DNA of 64,000 nucleotides from Tectiglobus sp965215755 (GTDB lineage Bacteria > Pseudomonadota > Alphaproteobacteria > Rhizobiales > Hyphomicrobiaceae), in contig OZ244119.1 in the NCBI GenBank assembly GCA_965215755.1, forward strand, positions 2,356,001-2,420,000, written 5' to 3'. The first letter of the stretch is position 1; every line of letters starts with the position of its first letter. The notes beneath the pieces were generated by a model, which worked only from the letters and a program-made list of their open reading frames with translations, was not told the DNA's origin and ran no database searches. Shown piece after piece: positions 53,673 through 63,171 of this stretch. The position numbers and the translations under genes were made by a program.

Positions 53673-56600
53673 TTATGTTCCGAGCAATGCACCCTCGCCG
53701 ACGACGACAAACGGTGCCCACCGAGATGGATGGTTATCAGCCTTGTCGTTGCTCGTCGCCAGTTTGAGCATGGCTTGACGAAGTGCCTCAGCGCGGCCGA
53801 CTTGGCTGCTGCCTGAGATGGATCGAATGGCCGATGTGATGAGTTTCACGGTGGCCTGCGAGTCGACCTCCCAGTGAGACACGAGTAGTGCGCGGGCGCC
53901 GGCATAGAAGAAGCCGCGTGCCAGGCCGGATAGAGCTTCGGCGCCCTGATCGGCACTGTCGCCAGCTGCCGTATTGCAGGCTGACAGGATAACCCAGTCG
54001 GCGTCGAGCTTCAGGGTCGCGATTTCTTCGGCTGATAGGTAACCGTCGTCAGTGGCGTTTGGCTTTTCGGGTGGCGTGAAAATCAGTCCGGGTTGCCGTG
54101 TTCCCGAAACCTGTCCGGCCAATGTGCCGTGTGTTGCAATGTGCAGGATGCGAAAATCGCGCAATGCACCGCTATCACTCAATGATTTGAGATTGGCTTC
54201 TGTCGCGCGTTGGCCCAGATGAAGGTCGCGCTCGTCGGCGCCGAGCGCCCGCCCGACAGAGCACAACTCATCGGTCGTTTCGGGCAGTGGTGTTTGCAGC
54301 CGCAAATGTACGACATCGGCGAGACCGGAGCGCAACGCAACTGGCGACACAGCCCGGTTCGCACGACTGACAGATGCCACGAGCTGACGGCCGGATGGAC
54401 CACACTTTTGCTTGAGGCGGGCAAGCCGCGCCATTTTCTTATAATGCGCGCCGTAGTCTGGATGTTTCTGGTCGCCATCCAGAAGCGGGTTGCCAAATCC
54501 GATCATCAGTTTTTTCGCCGTGGTTGGCTTAGCAAGTCGGCGCAGGGACTTCAGTGCGGATACGGACGGCAGAGTCGTTAAGGCGTGATGCTTCATCAAC
54601 CAGGATTGGCTGGCGTAGTTGTTCCCGCGAGGGGGCTTCGTCATCAGAACTTGCAGGGGAAGCTTGGTTAGCGCGCCTGTCTTGACGACAAGCAGCTGCT
54701 TGCCCTGAAGAGCATTGGCGAAGCCGCCGAAGAGCTGCTGGTAAAGGTCGCTGGCGGTCTTGAGCGGAAATGGGAGTGGCGCGTTCCCTGTTGGAAGCTG
54801 GTTCAGTGGTAGGCCCAAAAGATCCGCGCATTTCAAGGCGCCGTCGCCATACCAGGACGTGTGGTCGAGACCGCAGCGCAACGCATCGACTTGGGTCTGC
54901 AGTTTTTCGCCACCGATTGCAGCCTGTCTCCACATCGCCTTGTCTTTAGTGATGACCCATATCAGTGTTGCTGCGGATTCAAACTGTGCGGTCTTGTTCA
55001 GACCTCTTAACAGCACCAATGCTTCATTGTTCTGCAGGAGATCTTGAACCTCCGAGATCTGTAGCGGCTGCGAGATACTCAGAGTTTGATAGTCTGGAAA
55101 CTCCTGCAAAAGTCGGGCGTTGATCTTCCTTAATTGTGCGTCTGCGGTTGCTCTGGTTTGATTGTTCTTAGTTTCCGCCGCCGCGTCGCGCTTGGCTTCA
55201 GGAAGGCGGGCGGCAGCTTCGAGGGCGCGGTCCGCAGCCTTCCATTGTTCAATCAGATCCTGCTGTTGGCGAACGATCCTTGCGAGCTCCGGAGTTGATG
55301 CACTGGCTCGAGCCGCCATCTTGACGAGGGCCTGGGAAGCTGATGTCGCAAGGGCCCACTGCGCAGTGACGAACCCTTCATTCATGAGAGACAGATTGCG
55401 GGAAGGCTGAGAGATGGCACGTTGATAGGCCGCCCGCTCGTGATCTTGGAAGTTGCGTTGTGCGTCTGTGACGCCGGTGCTTCCCAGGTCCTTTGTTCGA
55501 GCACGAATGGCATGGCTCGTCTTGAGCAGACGTTCGACCGTAACGTCGGTGGATTGCCGTGCGAGATCAAGTGCTGCACGCCATTCTTTCCGGTCGATGT
55601 GAAGGCGTGCAAGTTTGGCAATCGCGCGGGCTGTTCGGGGATGATCGCTGCCCAGACGTTTGCGTCCGATTGTGATGGCGCGGTCATACATCGGCTTTGC
55701 GCGGTCGAAGTGGCCTTTTAGCTGATGTAGCTCACCCAGATTGATTAAAGGCACCATGATGGCCGGGTGTTCGCGATCAAAGGCGTCTTCGTGGATGGAG
55801 ATCGCGCGCCGGAACAGTTGCTCGGCCTCTGCCGACTGGCCCAGCTCATCCAGCAAGATCCCGAGGTTGGACATAGAGGCCGCAACTTCGGGATGCTTGG
55901 GACCAAAGTCTTTCTCTAGGATCGCCAGGGCACGACGCATCATTGGCTCGGCTTCCCGAAGGCGATCGGTCCGCAGGTAAACCTGGGCCAGATTGTTCAG
56001 GGAAACGGCGACGTGGGAATGGTCCGGGCCGTAGATCTTTTCATGTTTTCTCAGGGCCTCGTTGAAGAGCGGCTCTGCCTCCTTCAGGCGTCCGACTTCC
56101 CAGTAAAACGCACCGAGTGCCACTTGTGAGGTTGCCGTCTGAACGCTTTCCACGCCGGTTAGGCGCTGGGCGAATTCCAGGACCTGCCGAAAGAGCGTTT
56201 CGGATTTTTGGAGATTGCCCATCTCTTTGTGGAGTGTCGCCAAATTGCTGAAGATGCTGATGCTTGTGAGCTGCATCCCGCGCGTTCTGACATTTGCCAG
56301 AAGTGCTGTCGCGCGCGTCTTCAATTCCAGGGATTTGTGAAACTGACCGGTGAGGCGGTAAACTTCTGAAAGATTATCCAAATCGATAGCGAACTCCGGT
56401 GGTGGTTCGCCAGGGCGGTTCTCACCGATCTGGACGGCTTCTTGCAAAACCTGAATCGCGCGTTCGAAATTGCCAAGGTTCTTTTCAATCAGGCCGACAC
56501 TGTTCAGCCAAACGGCAATCTGCTGGTGGTTTTCTGGGTAACTCTGTCGCGTGAGCGCCAATGCCGGTGTCGCAAACGTCTTGGCGCGGACATAGCGGCC

Positions 56601-56975
56601 CTTGTCGAACAAAGCTCTTACCAACCGATTGTAGATGGGAAGGAGTTTATCAACCTGATTCGCAGCGAACACGCGTTTCGCTCTTGTCATCGCGTCTTCG
56701 AGAACGACGATTGCCTGATCCAGTTTTTTGGCCGCGTAGAGTGCATCACCGTAATAGTAAAGCGCTTGAATGTAGTCCGGATGATTGACACCTTGTTGTT
56801 GTCGAACAATGTCCAGGTAGTCTTTCTTCAGCTTCACATTCTGGTTCGAGAGCTGCTCCATCATACGTGCGATCTGATTGGATTGCGCGCGGGCTGGCAC
56901 GATCCAGTTCAGCCCCGTGATGATCGAAGCGGTCAGTATCGCAATGTACAAACAAATGGGTGAAGCGCGGTGCAT
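53673..56975 (-). CDS. Exported TPR-CHAT protease
   Basis: 1,100 residues; ATG 56975 with GAGGGAGC upstream. Signal peptide (about 1-30, ending PARAQS). Then about ten tetratricopeptide repeats of the NB-ARC/kinesin-light-chain type (for example SLNNLAQVYLRTDRLREAEP, ASMSNLGILLDELGQSAEAE) up to about residue 480, a helical linker, and a C-terminal CHAT caspase-like domain with His949 (HIATHG) and Cys1000 (ILSACNTAAG). Both catalytic residues are present, so proteolysis is expected. The signal peptide places it in the periplasm. No partner gene is evident. Confidence 0.93.
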   Translation of the reverse strand: MHRASPICLYIAILTASIITGLNWIVPARAQSNQIARMMEQLSNQNVKLKKDYLDIVRQQQGVNHPDYIQALYYYGDALYAAKKLDQAIVVLEDAMTRAKRVFAANQVDKLLPIYNRLVRALFDKGRYVRAKTFATPALALTRQSYPENHQQIAVWLNSVGLIEKNLGNFERAIQVLQEAVQIGENRPGEPPPEFAIDLDNLSEVYRLTGQFHKSLELKTRATALLANVRTRGMQLTSISIFSNLATLHKEMGNLQKSETLFRQVLEFAQRLTGVESVQTATSQVALGAFYWEVGRLKEAEPLFNEALRKHEKIYGPDHSHVAVSLNNLAQVYLRTDRLREAEPMMRRALAILEKDFGPKHPEVAASMSNLGILLDELGQSAEAEQLFRRAISIHEDAFDREHPAIMVPLINLGELHQLKGHFDRAKPMYDRAITIGRKRLGSDHPRTARAIAKLARLHIDRKEWRAALDLARQSTDVTVERLLKTSHAIRARTKDLGSTGVTDAQRNFQDHERAAYQRAISQPSRNLSLMNEGFVTAQWALATSASQALVKMAARASASTPELARIVRQQQDLIEQWKAADRALEAAARLPEAKRDAAAETKNNQTRATADAQLRKINARLLQEFPDYQTLSISQPLQISEVQDLLQNNEALVLLRGLNKTAQFESAATLIWVITKDKAMWRQAAIGGEKLQTQVDALRCGLDHTSWYGDGALKCADLLGLPLNQLPTGNAPLPFPLKTASDLYQQLFGGFANALQGKQLLVVKTGALTKLPLQVLMTKPPRGNNYASQSWLMKHHALTTLPSVSALKSLRRLAKPTTAKKLMIGFGNPLLDGDQKHPDYGAHYKKMARLARLKQKCGPSGRQLVASVSRANRAVSPVALRSGLADVVHLRLQTPLPETTDELCSVGRALGADERDLHLGQRATEANLKSLSDSGALRDFRILHIATHGTLAGQVSGTRQPGLIFTPPEKPNATDDGYLSAEEIATLKLDADWVILSACNTAAGDSADQGAEALSGLARGFFYAGARALLVSHWEVDSQATVKLITSAIRSISGSSQVGRAEALRQAMLKLATSNDKADNHPSRWAPFVVVGEGALLGT

Positions 56976-57125
56976 GCCACAAGCTCCCTCAGAATATATT
57001 GCTGCTGCACTCGCACATCATTGAGTTGGAATGGGGGCAGTCTGACCGGGAGACCGCTGACGCAATTGTTGCCGCAGAGACTTGCAGTGGTAAGACCGTT
57101 TGTGGGACGTAAGCATTCAGAACGA

Positions 57126-57926
57126 TCAGTAGGCGATTGCTTCTCCAGATCCACCGTCAACCGCGATGCACTGGCCCGTGACCATACGGGCAAGTGGAGA
57201 GCAAAAGAACAGCACGGCCGAAGCAATATCGTCAGGCTGAATGAGTTGGCCGAGTGGAATGTCCGCAGTCCTGCGAGCGACGACCTCATCGACAGTGCTC
57301 GATGTGTCCTTTGCCTCGCGCTCAAAGATCTGCGCAACACGTTCGGTGGCTGTGTAGCCGGGATGGACACAATTCAAGGTCACGTTGTGCTTGGCTGCGT
57401 ATCCCGCGAACTGCTTTGTGAAATTTGCAATTCCGGCATTGACGACGCCATTGGTCATTCTCAAGGGCGCAACTATCCGCGCGGTCATGCCACCAATGTT
57501 GACTATCCGTCCGCCACCACCCGATTTGAGATGCGGTAGGACAAGACGCGCAATCCGAATGTAGGCCATGAGCTTGACGTCGATGTGATAGCGGAAAAGA
57601 TCATCGGTCAGCTCATCGAAAGGTGCACTGGTTGATGTGACAGCATTGTTGACGAGAATATCAATCCGCCCTGCAGACGCCGCCGTTTCGGTGACAAGCC
57701 GCTCAATGTCCTCCATGCGGCTGACGTCTGCCTGAATGGGCCAACAGGTCCCACCCAAGATCTCGATGTCTCCGGCCGTTTCATAGAGGCTATCCTGATT
57801 GCGTCCGCAGATTGCGACGTGGGCGCCGTGGCTGGCCAGAGTCAGTGCGATGGCGCGTCCGATGCCGCGGCTGCCGCCCGTCACAAGGGCGACTCTGTCT
57901 TTGAGCTCGAAGTCCATCGCAGCCAT
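57126..57926 (-). CDS. SDR-family protein lacking the usual catalytic residues
   Basis: 266 residues. NAD(P) site TGGSRGIG (16-23), an NNAV version of NNAG (93-96) and the classical SDR length. Aligned to the catalytic SerTyrLys region the protein has Gly146, Asn159 and Asn163, so the Ser, Tyr and Lys of the active site are absent. ATG 57926 used; Met4 (57917) possible. Four bases after the enoyl-CoA hydratase. Its role may be non-canonical or structural. Confidence 0.85.
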   Translation of the reverse strand: MAAMDFELKDRVALVTGGSRGIGRAIALTLASHGAHVAICGRNQDSLYETAGDIEILGGTCWPIQADVSRMEDIERLVTETAASAGRIDILVNNAVTSTSAPFDELTDDLFRYHIDVKLMAYIRIARLVLPHLKSGGGGRIVNIGGMTARIVAPLRMTNGVVNAGIANFTKQFAGYAAKHNVTLNCVHPGYTATERVAQIFEREAKDTSSTVDEVVARRTADIPLGQLIQPDDIASAVLFFCSPLARMVTGQCIAVDGGSGEAIAY

Positions 57927-57929
57927 TGC

Positions 57930-58745
57930 CTATTTTCTGATCTTGCCGGTCTGTTCGTCAATGGTCGGGAGATTGTGCCGGTCTTCCGGATTGTCCCATC
58001 CCTTGAAATTTGGTTTGCGCTTCTCCGAAAATGCGGCACGCGATTCCATGCGATCACTTAAGGCTCCGTGCTCATGGAGCGCGTCGGCCAAGTCTTCCAT
58101 GGGAGCAGCAATTCGAGGCCGCATCTGGCGCATCATGTGGACTGTGTTGACGCGGGAGGCCGGCGGCAGCGTGAGGAGGTGCTCGGCCATTTCCAAGGCG
58201 GTGGGCAGAAGGTCATCCGGGTCGGTCAGTCGGTTGATGAAGCCTAATTCATAGAAGCGTTCGGCTGTGAACCGGAAACCAAGTGCCATCTCCATTGCAA
58301 TCGGATATGGCAGGTTTGCAACGTGGCCGTGATTGTAGCCACCAAGAAGCCAACGCTTAGCCTCACTGATTTCGAACAGCGCTCCACGCACGGCAACTCT
58401 GAGATCGGTGGCTTCCACCAGCATGAAGCCGCCGCCCATGGCAAATCCGTTGATCGCGCCTATGACCGGCTTTTCCAACTTGCCGGTGCGGAATGGATCC
58501 ACAATATCGAGCTTTTTTCCACCGACGACGCCGTGGCCGAGCGTCTCCTTCATATCTTCGCCTGCGCAGAATCCGCGACCGGTACCGGTAAGGATCGCAA
58601 CTTCTAGCTCCGTGCTCTCGCGGAACATGGTCCAGGTTTCAGCCATGCTTTGGCGAAGCTCAGTATTGAGGGCGTTAAGTCGTTCCGGCCGGTTCATGCG
58701 AACGACCAGGATCTGGCCATGGGTCTCGGTTTCAACAACTGCCAT
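57930..58745 (-). CDS. Enoyl-CoA hydratase/isomerase family protein
   Basis: 271 residues of the crotonase fold. Oxyanion-hole and CoA-binding features: GFCAGEDMKE and AINGFAMGGGFMLVEATDLRVAV. Part of the catabolic cluster to its right. Substrate unknown; hydratase, isomerase or hydrolase activity cannot be told from the sequence alone. Confidence 0.9.
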   Translation of the reverse strand: MAVVETETHGQILVVRMNRPERLNALNTELRQSMAETWTMFRESTELEVAILTGTGRGFCAGEDMKETLGHGVVGGKKLDIVDPFRTGKLEKPVIGAINGFAMGGGFMLVEATDLRVAVRGALFEISEAKRWLLGGYNHGHVANLPYPIAMEMALGFRFTAERFYELGFINRLTDPDDLLPTALEMAEHLLTLPPASRVNTVHMMRQMRPRIAAPMEDLADALHEHGALSDRMESRAAFSEKRKPNFKGWDNPEDRHNLPTIDEQTGKIRK

Positions 58746-58772
58746 CGGGAACGTCCTTACTTTTGATCGTGA

Positions 58773-59816
58773 TCAGTTTTCGGGGGTGAAATCCATGATG
58801 CGCTCGAAGCGCTTGATGTAAGCAGGCCAGACTTCCGGATTGACAAGGCGTGGAGGGCGCTTTCCGGCCAGAACATCGATAACCTGTTCACTTGCGATGC
58901 GGGCCATACGGCCGCGCGCTTCATGGGTCACGCCGGCTGTATGGTAGGTGGAGACAACATTGTCGAGCTGCAGTAGTGGATGGTCGAGTGGGGGTGGCTC
59001 AATATCCCAAACATCGATGCCTGCAGCGCCAAGATGGCCGGACCGCATCGCATCGACAAGCGCCGCTTCATCTACGATCCCGCCCCGCGCCGTCGTCAAA
59101 AGCGTTGTGCCCTTTGGCATTTTTGCGAATGCATCAGCGTTGATCATACCGAGCGTTTCTGCGTTGCGCGGGCAGTGGATCGTCACAAAATCCGACCGTG
59201 CAAGAAGTTCGTCAAACGACACCTTCTGCACCTTGCTTTCAGCCATTTTTGCATCGTCGACATAGGGATCATAAGCGATAGTGGACATATCAAAAGCCTG
59301 TGCCAAGGCGGCAACCCGGCGCCCGACATGTCCGAGGCCGACAATGCCGATGGTGCGGCCAGAAATCTCCCGCCCCATCAGCTCCTCGCGTGCATAACCG
59401 CGCGTTGTGCGTAGCCGCCGATCAGTCTCGCTGATCCGCTTCGAGAGATCCAACATCATGCCGAGTGTATGCTCGGCAACAGACTGTGCATTGCCGCCCG
59501 ATTGATTGACGACAAGGACGCCAGCCTTGGTGCAGGCGTCCACGTCGACCGTATCAAAACCGGCACCGCCTGATGAAATGCACAGCATGCTGGGCGCGCG
59601 CTCCAGGAATTCCGGTGTCGCCTGCCACTTGCGCTGAACTTCGTCCTTGGCAGCAGAAATCTGATAGGCGTGCGCGGCGGATATCACCGGCCATGCACCT
59701 TCCTCATCATCCTGCTCTAGCATAACGAGATCGACACCGGCCTCGCGATCATAGCGCGCCAGCATATCGGCGTGGATCCAGTGGTTGAAGCGGATGACCG
59801 TCTTGTTGGCAGGCAC
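58773..59816 (-). CDS. D-2-hydroxyacid dehydrogenase
   Basis: 347 residues; GTG start at 59816 with AAGGGA upstream. NAD-binding GLGHVG (160-165), catalytic Arg244 (TTARGG), Glu273 and His292 (THTAGV-type YHTAGV), matching the hydroxyacid dehydrogenase triad. Likely reduces or oxidises a 2-keto/hydroxy acid intermediate of the adjoining pathway. Confidence 0.9.
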   Translation of the reverse strand: MPANKTVIRFNHWIHADMLARYDREAGVDLVMLEQDDEEGAWPVISAAHAYQISAAKDEVQRKWQATPEFLERAPSMLCISSGGAGFDTVDVDACTKAGVLVVNQSGGNAQSVAEHTLGMMLDLSKRISETDRRLRTTRGYAREELMGREISGRTIGIVGLGHVGRRVAALAQAFDMSTIAYDPYVDDAKMAESKVQKVSFDELLARSDFVTIHCPRNAETLGMINADAFAKMPKGTTLLTTARGGIVDEAALVDAMRSGHLGAAGIDVWDIEPPPLDHPLLQLDNVVSTYHTAGVTHEARGRMARIASEQVIDVLAGKRPPRLVNPEVWPAYIKRFERIMDFTPEN

Positions 59817-59992
59817 GATGCTGTTCCCTTGGCAATGTCAGATGCGGGCACACAACATCGCATTCAAAGAGTGCCAGCTCAACGTCCGCGGCTGCATTAT
59901 CGTGAGGAGAATATGACGGGCAGTTATCGGCACCCGTACGCGGCTCTCATCTGCTACTCGATCTTTGTCAGGGCAGTCTGATAGAGTTTGCC

Positions 59993-61024
59993 CTAGGCCA
60001 ATGCCTTGTCGATCATTGGCGCGACTTTGTCGCCGATGAGTTCGAGCGTGCGGATGACATGGCGGTGGTCCATGCTGAGCCACTGGATGCGCGTTACAAG
60101 CCGATTGCAGCCGGTTTCCTGCATCAGCCCTGCTAATTCTTCAGCGCATTGCTCGGGAGCGCCGATGATGAAGCGGTCGTTGATCAGTTTGTCGAATTCC
60201 GGCTGGGAGCTTTGTTCGCCACTGCTATCGGCGGCAAGCCCGAGGCCACCAAAGACTTTGTAGCTGGCTGCAATGGCCGGACCCGCATCACGGATAGCTG
60301 TTTCGCGATCCGGGGCAACGACGATGTTGCGCAACATGGGGAAATCTGCCGGAAGTGGTTTGCCCTGATCAATCAGACCCTGCCTGAAAATCTTTGACTG
60401 CTTGATCAGAACGTTGCGCTTCAAATGCGAAGATGCGACCCAGCTGTCACCGACCTCCGGTTCGGCCAGTTGCGCTGCGCGGGCGATTGCTTTGTCGACG
60501 CTGCCGCCAAACCACATCGGTGGGCGCGGTCGGCGTGTTGGTTTCAGTGCCAGGGTGGCATTGCTGAGTTTAAAATGCTTGCCTTCGAAACTGACCTCGT
60601 CTTCGGTGAAAAGCCGGCGGATGATTTCAACCGACTCCTTGTAACGGCTGATGCGGCGGCCATGGTCCAACTCCATGACTTCGAATTCATCCTTTGTCCA
60701 ACCGGGTGATGCCCCCAGAATGGCACGGCCATCCGTTGCTGCATCGAGCAGCGCGATCTGCTCGGCAACATGACGTGGGTCGTATAAAGGCAGAAGCAGC
60801 ATGCAGGTGCCGAGCGACATGCCTTCTGCGTGTGGTGCCAAATAGAACAGCGTTTCAAGCGGCGGGAACCAAGCCGTCGTGCCATAGGAGAGGTGATTGC
60901 CGATCGTCACGCCGTCGAAGCCCAAATCGCGTGCGAGACGAACTTGTTCGGCGTGCTCGTTCAGCCGCTGTGATTTAGACTCATTGCGCCCATGCTCTGC
61001 ATTGATGAAGAGTGTGAGTTTCAC
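59993..61024 (-). CDS. LLM-class flavin-dependent oxidoreductase
   Basis: 343 residues of the bacterial-luciferase-like (LLM) family: VRLARDLGFDGVTIGNHLSYG, then LGASPGWTKDEFEVMELDHGRR, typical of this class. Uses FMN or F420 with a reduced flavin partner to oxidise a substrate. No flavin reductase is seen in the window. Part of the same leftward cluster. Confidence 0.88.
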   Translation of the reverse strand: MKLTLFINAEHGRNESKSQRLNEHAEQVRLARDLGFDGVTIGNHLSYGTTAWFPPLETLFYLAPHAEGMSLGTCMLLLPLYDPRHVAEQIALLDAATDGRAILGASPGWTKDEFEVMELDHGRRISRYKESVEIIRRLFTEDEVSFEGKHFKLSNATLALKPTRRPRPPMWFGGSVDKAIARAAQLAEPEVGDSWVASSHLKRNVLIKQSKIFRQGLIDQGKPLPADFPMLRNIVVAPDRETAIRDAGPAIAASYKVFGGLGLAADSSGEQSSQPEFDKLINDRFIIGAPEQCAEELAGLMQETGCNRLVTRIQWLSMDHRHVIRTLELIGDKVAPMIDKALA

Positions 61025-61126
61025 GACGTCACCTCTCGTTGAGCACAGTGCTTTTCAGGAACAGGCTGTTGGGTCGTGAGAATTGCCGTTCGCACCAAGG
61101 CTCTGCGGCAATCCTCAATCGGTTCG

Positions 61127-62995
61127 CTAGAATGCCCTACGCGAGTCCGGGCGATGCTTATTGCTCGGCACAAAGCCGGACTTTGTCGCTTCGCGAGGTT
61201 CGTTGACCCAGACTTCGCGATCCGGATGCATTCCGGCGCCGCGGGTGGCGGGCACGGCTGAACGGCGCATGCGGTTCAAAAGGCGCGTGTCAGCGTCGCC
61301 GCAATTGGGATGAATGCCGCCATTGGCATCGACAGCTTCCTGCCATGCTGCCTGGCGCGCTTTCAAAGTTGCCGGATCGCTGAGAGCGGTACAGTTCAGC
61401 TCGTTCTTATTGAGGTCGGCAACAATTTCATCACCGTCTTCAATAAAGGCGATTGGGCCGCCAAGAGCGGCTTCCGGGCCGACGTGCCCGATGACGAGCC
61501 CGACTGACCCGCCCGAGAAACGTGCATCGGTCATCAGTGCGAGAACAATGTCGCGTTCGCGGCAGAGCGCCGTGATGCGTGACGTGGGATCGAGCATCTC
61601 CGGCATGCCGGGCGCGCCGGATGGGCCTTCGTAGCGGACAATAATGATATCGTTGTTTTCGAAACTCTCGGGATGCTTGTCGAGCGCTTCGAGCAGACCA
61701 GCCTCGCCTTCGAAAATGCGTGCCTTGCCCTTGAAGATATTGTCTTCCAGACCAGCTTCCACCCCTGCAAGTTTCAGCACGGCGCTGAATGCCGGTGAAA
61801 GGTTGCCGCCTAGGACACGCAGTCCACCAGTCGGCTTGTAAGGCTTCTCAACTGTGTAGATGACGTTGCCGTCGGCTTTGGCAGTTGCCAGCCGCTCAAC
61901 CTGCTGCGCGAGCGTTTCGCCCGTGCAAGTTGGGACGTCGCCGTTCAGCAGGCCTGCTTCGAGAAGTTCCCGGACAATCACTTGGACGCCGCCAACGTCA
62001 TCAATATCGACCATCGAGTACTGGCCGTAGGGACGAGCATCGGTCAGGACCGGGACCACGTTTTGGGACAGATGGTTGAACTCTTCCGGGGTCATGATGT
62101 CTTTCCAGAAATCAGCGTAGCCGGCAGCGCGGGCGATCTCTGGTGTGTGCAGTGTGACGTTGGTCGAACCGCCGATAGCCATCGCAGTGATCAACGCATT
62201 GCGGATCGAGTCTGGCCCGACGATGTCGCGAGGGCACGTGTTGCTGTCAATCATGCCTTTCAGGTAGTCGACGAGTTCACCCGGGAATGCTTCCAAGCGG
62301 CGCGGATCTTCTGATGGTGGTGCCACCATGTGCAAAGGCTGCATGCCGACGACGCCGATGAAAGTTTGCATCGTATTATACGTGAACATGCCGCCGCAGC
62401 TGCCATAGCCAGGGCAGGCGGCGCAGGCGATGCGTTCGCGGTGTTCCGGGTCCTGGTGGCCGGCTGCCTGATAGGCGCTGACGATGTCGAGAGGCTCATT
62501 GGATTTCGGGTCTTGGCCTGGGCGGATCGGTCCGTCGGACATGATGATCGACGGACGATTGTGCTCAAGTAGAGCTGCGAGCGTGCCGACCGGAGGTTTG
62601 TCACAGGCAACAACCGCGATGGTACCCTCAAGGCCACTTGCGCTCAGATGTTCGCAGATGCTGTCGTGCGTCACTTCACGGCCAATCAGCGAATAGCGCA
62701 TTTCGCGTGTGCCGTTGCGGATGCCATCAGAGGTCGCGACTGTGTATTCCGGTTGGACGAGGCGCATCGGCATCTTGCCGTCTTCGCGGCCCATACGACC
62801 AAGCAGGCAGTCATGAATAGCCTCGACCTTGGCCTGGACGCCCATATAGCACTGGCTGTCGCCCTTGTTGCCGATCACGCCCACGGAAGGCTCATGAATG
62901 AGATCGGTGTCTGTTCCGAGTACGCGAGCAATACCGACGGTTTGCGCGGTGCGGCCTGGGTGGTTGTCGATCAGGACGGTTCTCGAATTCGACAC
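61127..62995 (-). CDS. IlvD/Edd-family dehydratase
   Basis: 622 residues. Fe-S ligand cysteines are seen at Cys49 (KGDSQC), Cys131 (CDKPP) and Cys200 (GSCGGMFTYNTM), with the Mg-binding and substrate segments of the family (IAIGGSTN). Such enzymes dehydrate dihydroxy acids or sugar acids to 2-keto acids. Canonical IlvD has CDKTTPA; the CDKPP form is found in sugar-acid and other specialised dehydratases, so a catabolic rather than a branched-chain amino-acid role is likely. Confidence 0.88.
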   Translation of the reverse strand: MSNSRTVLIDNHPGRTAQTVGIARVLGTDTDLIHEPSVGVIGNKGDSQCYMGVQAKVEAIHDCLLGRMGREDGKMPMRLVQPEYTVATSDGIRNGTREMRYSLIGREVTHDSICEHLSASGLEGTIAVVACDKPPVGTLAALLEHNRPSIIMSDGPIRPGQDPKSNEPLDIVSAYQAAGHQDPEHRERIACAACPGYGSCGGMFTYNTMQTFIGVVGMQPLHMVAPPSEDPRRLEAFPGELVDYLKGMIDSNTCPRDIVGPDSIRNALITAMAIGGSTNVTLHTPEIARAAGYADFWKDIMTPEEFNHLSQNVVPVLTDARPYGQYSMVDIDDVGGVQVIVRELLEAGLLNGDVPTCTGETLAQQVERLATAKADGNVIYTVEKPYKPTGGLRVLGGNLSPAFSAVLKLAGVEAGLEDNIFKGKARIFEGEAGLLEALDKHPESFENNDIIIVRYEGPSGAPGMPEMLDPTSRITALCRERDIVLALMTDARFSGGSVGLVIGHVGPEAALGGPIAFIEDGDEIVADLNKNELNCTALSDPATLKARQAAWQEAVDANGGIHPNCGDADTRLLNRMRRSAVPATRGAGMHPDREVWVNEPREATKSGFVPSNKHRPDSRRAF

Positions 62996-63171
62996 GGTCG
63001 TCTTCTCCTCAGTATTTTGTCCGTGGTGCGGAATGAAGCCTTCAGTGCCGCCAATAATGGCAAAATGGCACTGATCCCGGGCTTTATGGCCGGAAGCCTA
63101 TCGGTGCGCAAGTCAGGAGATATGCTTATTGCTGGCAACACCAGGCGAATGGAATGGTCGCCAGCTGATGA

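Noticed and set aside
61127..62995. Housekeeping ilvD
   Set aside because: The CDKPP variant and catabolic neighbours argue against the branched-chain amino-acid enzyme, although the reaction type is shared.
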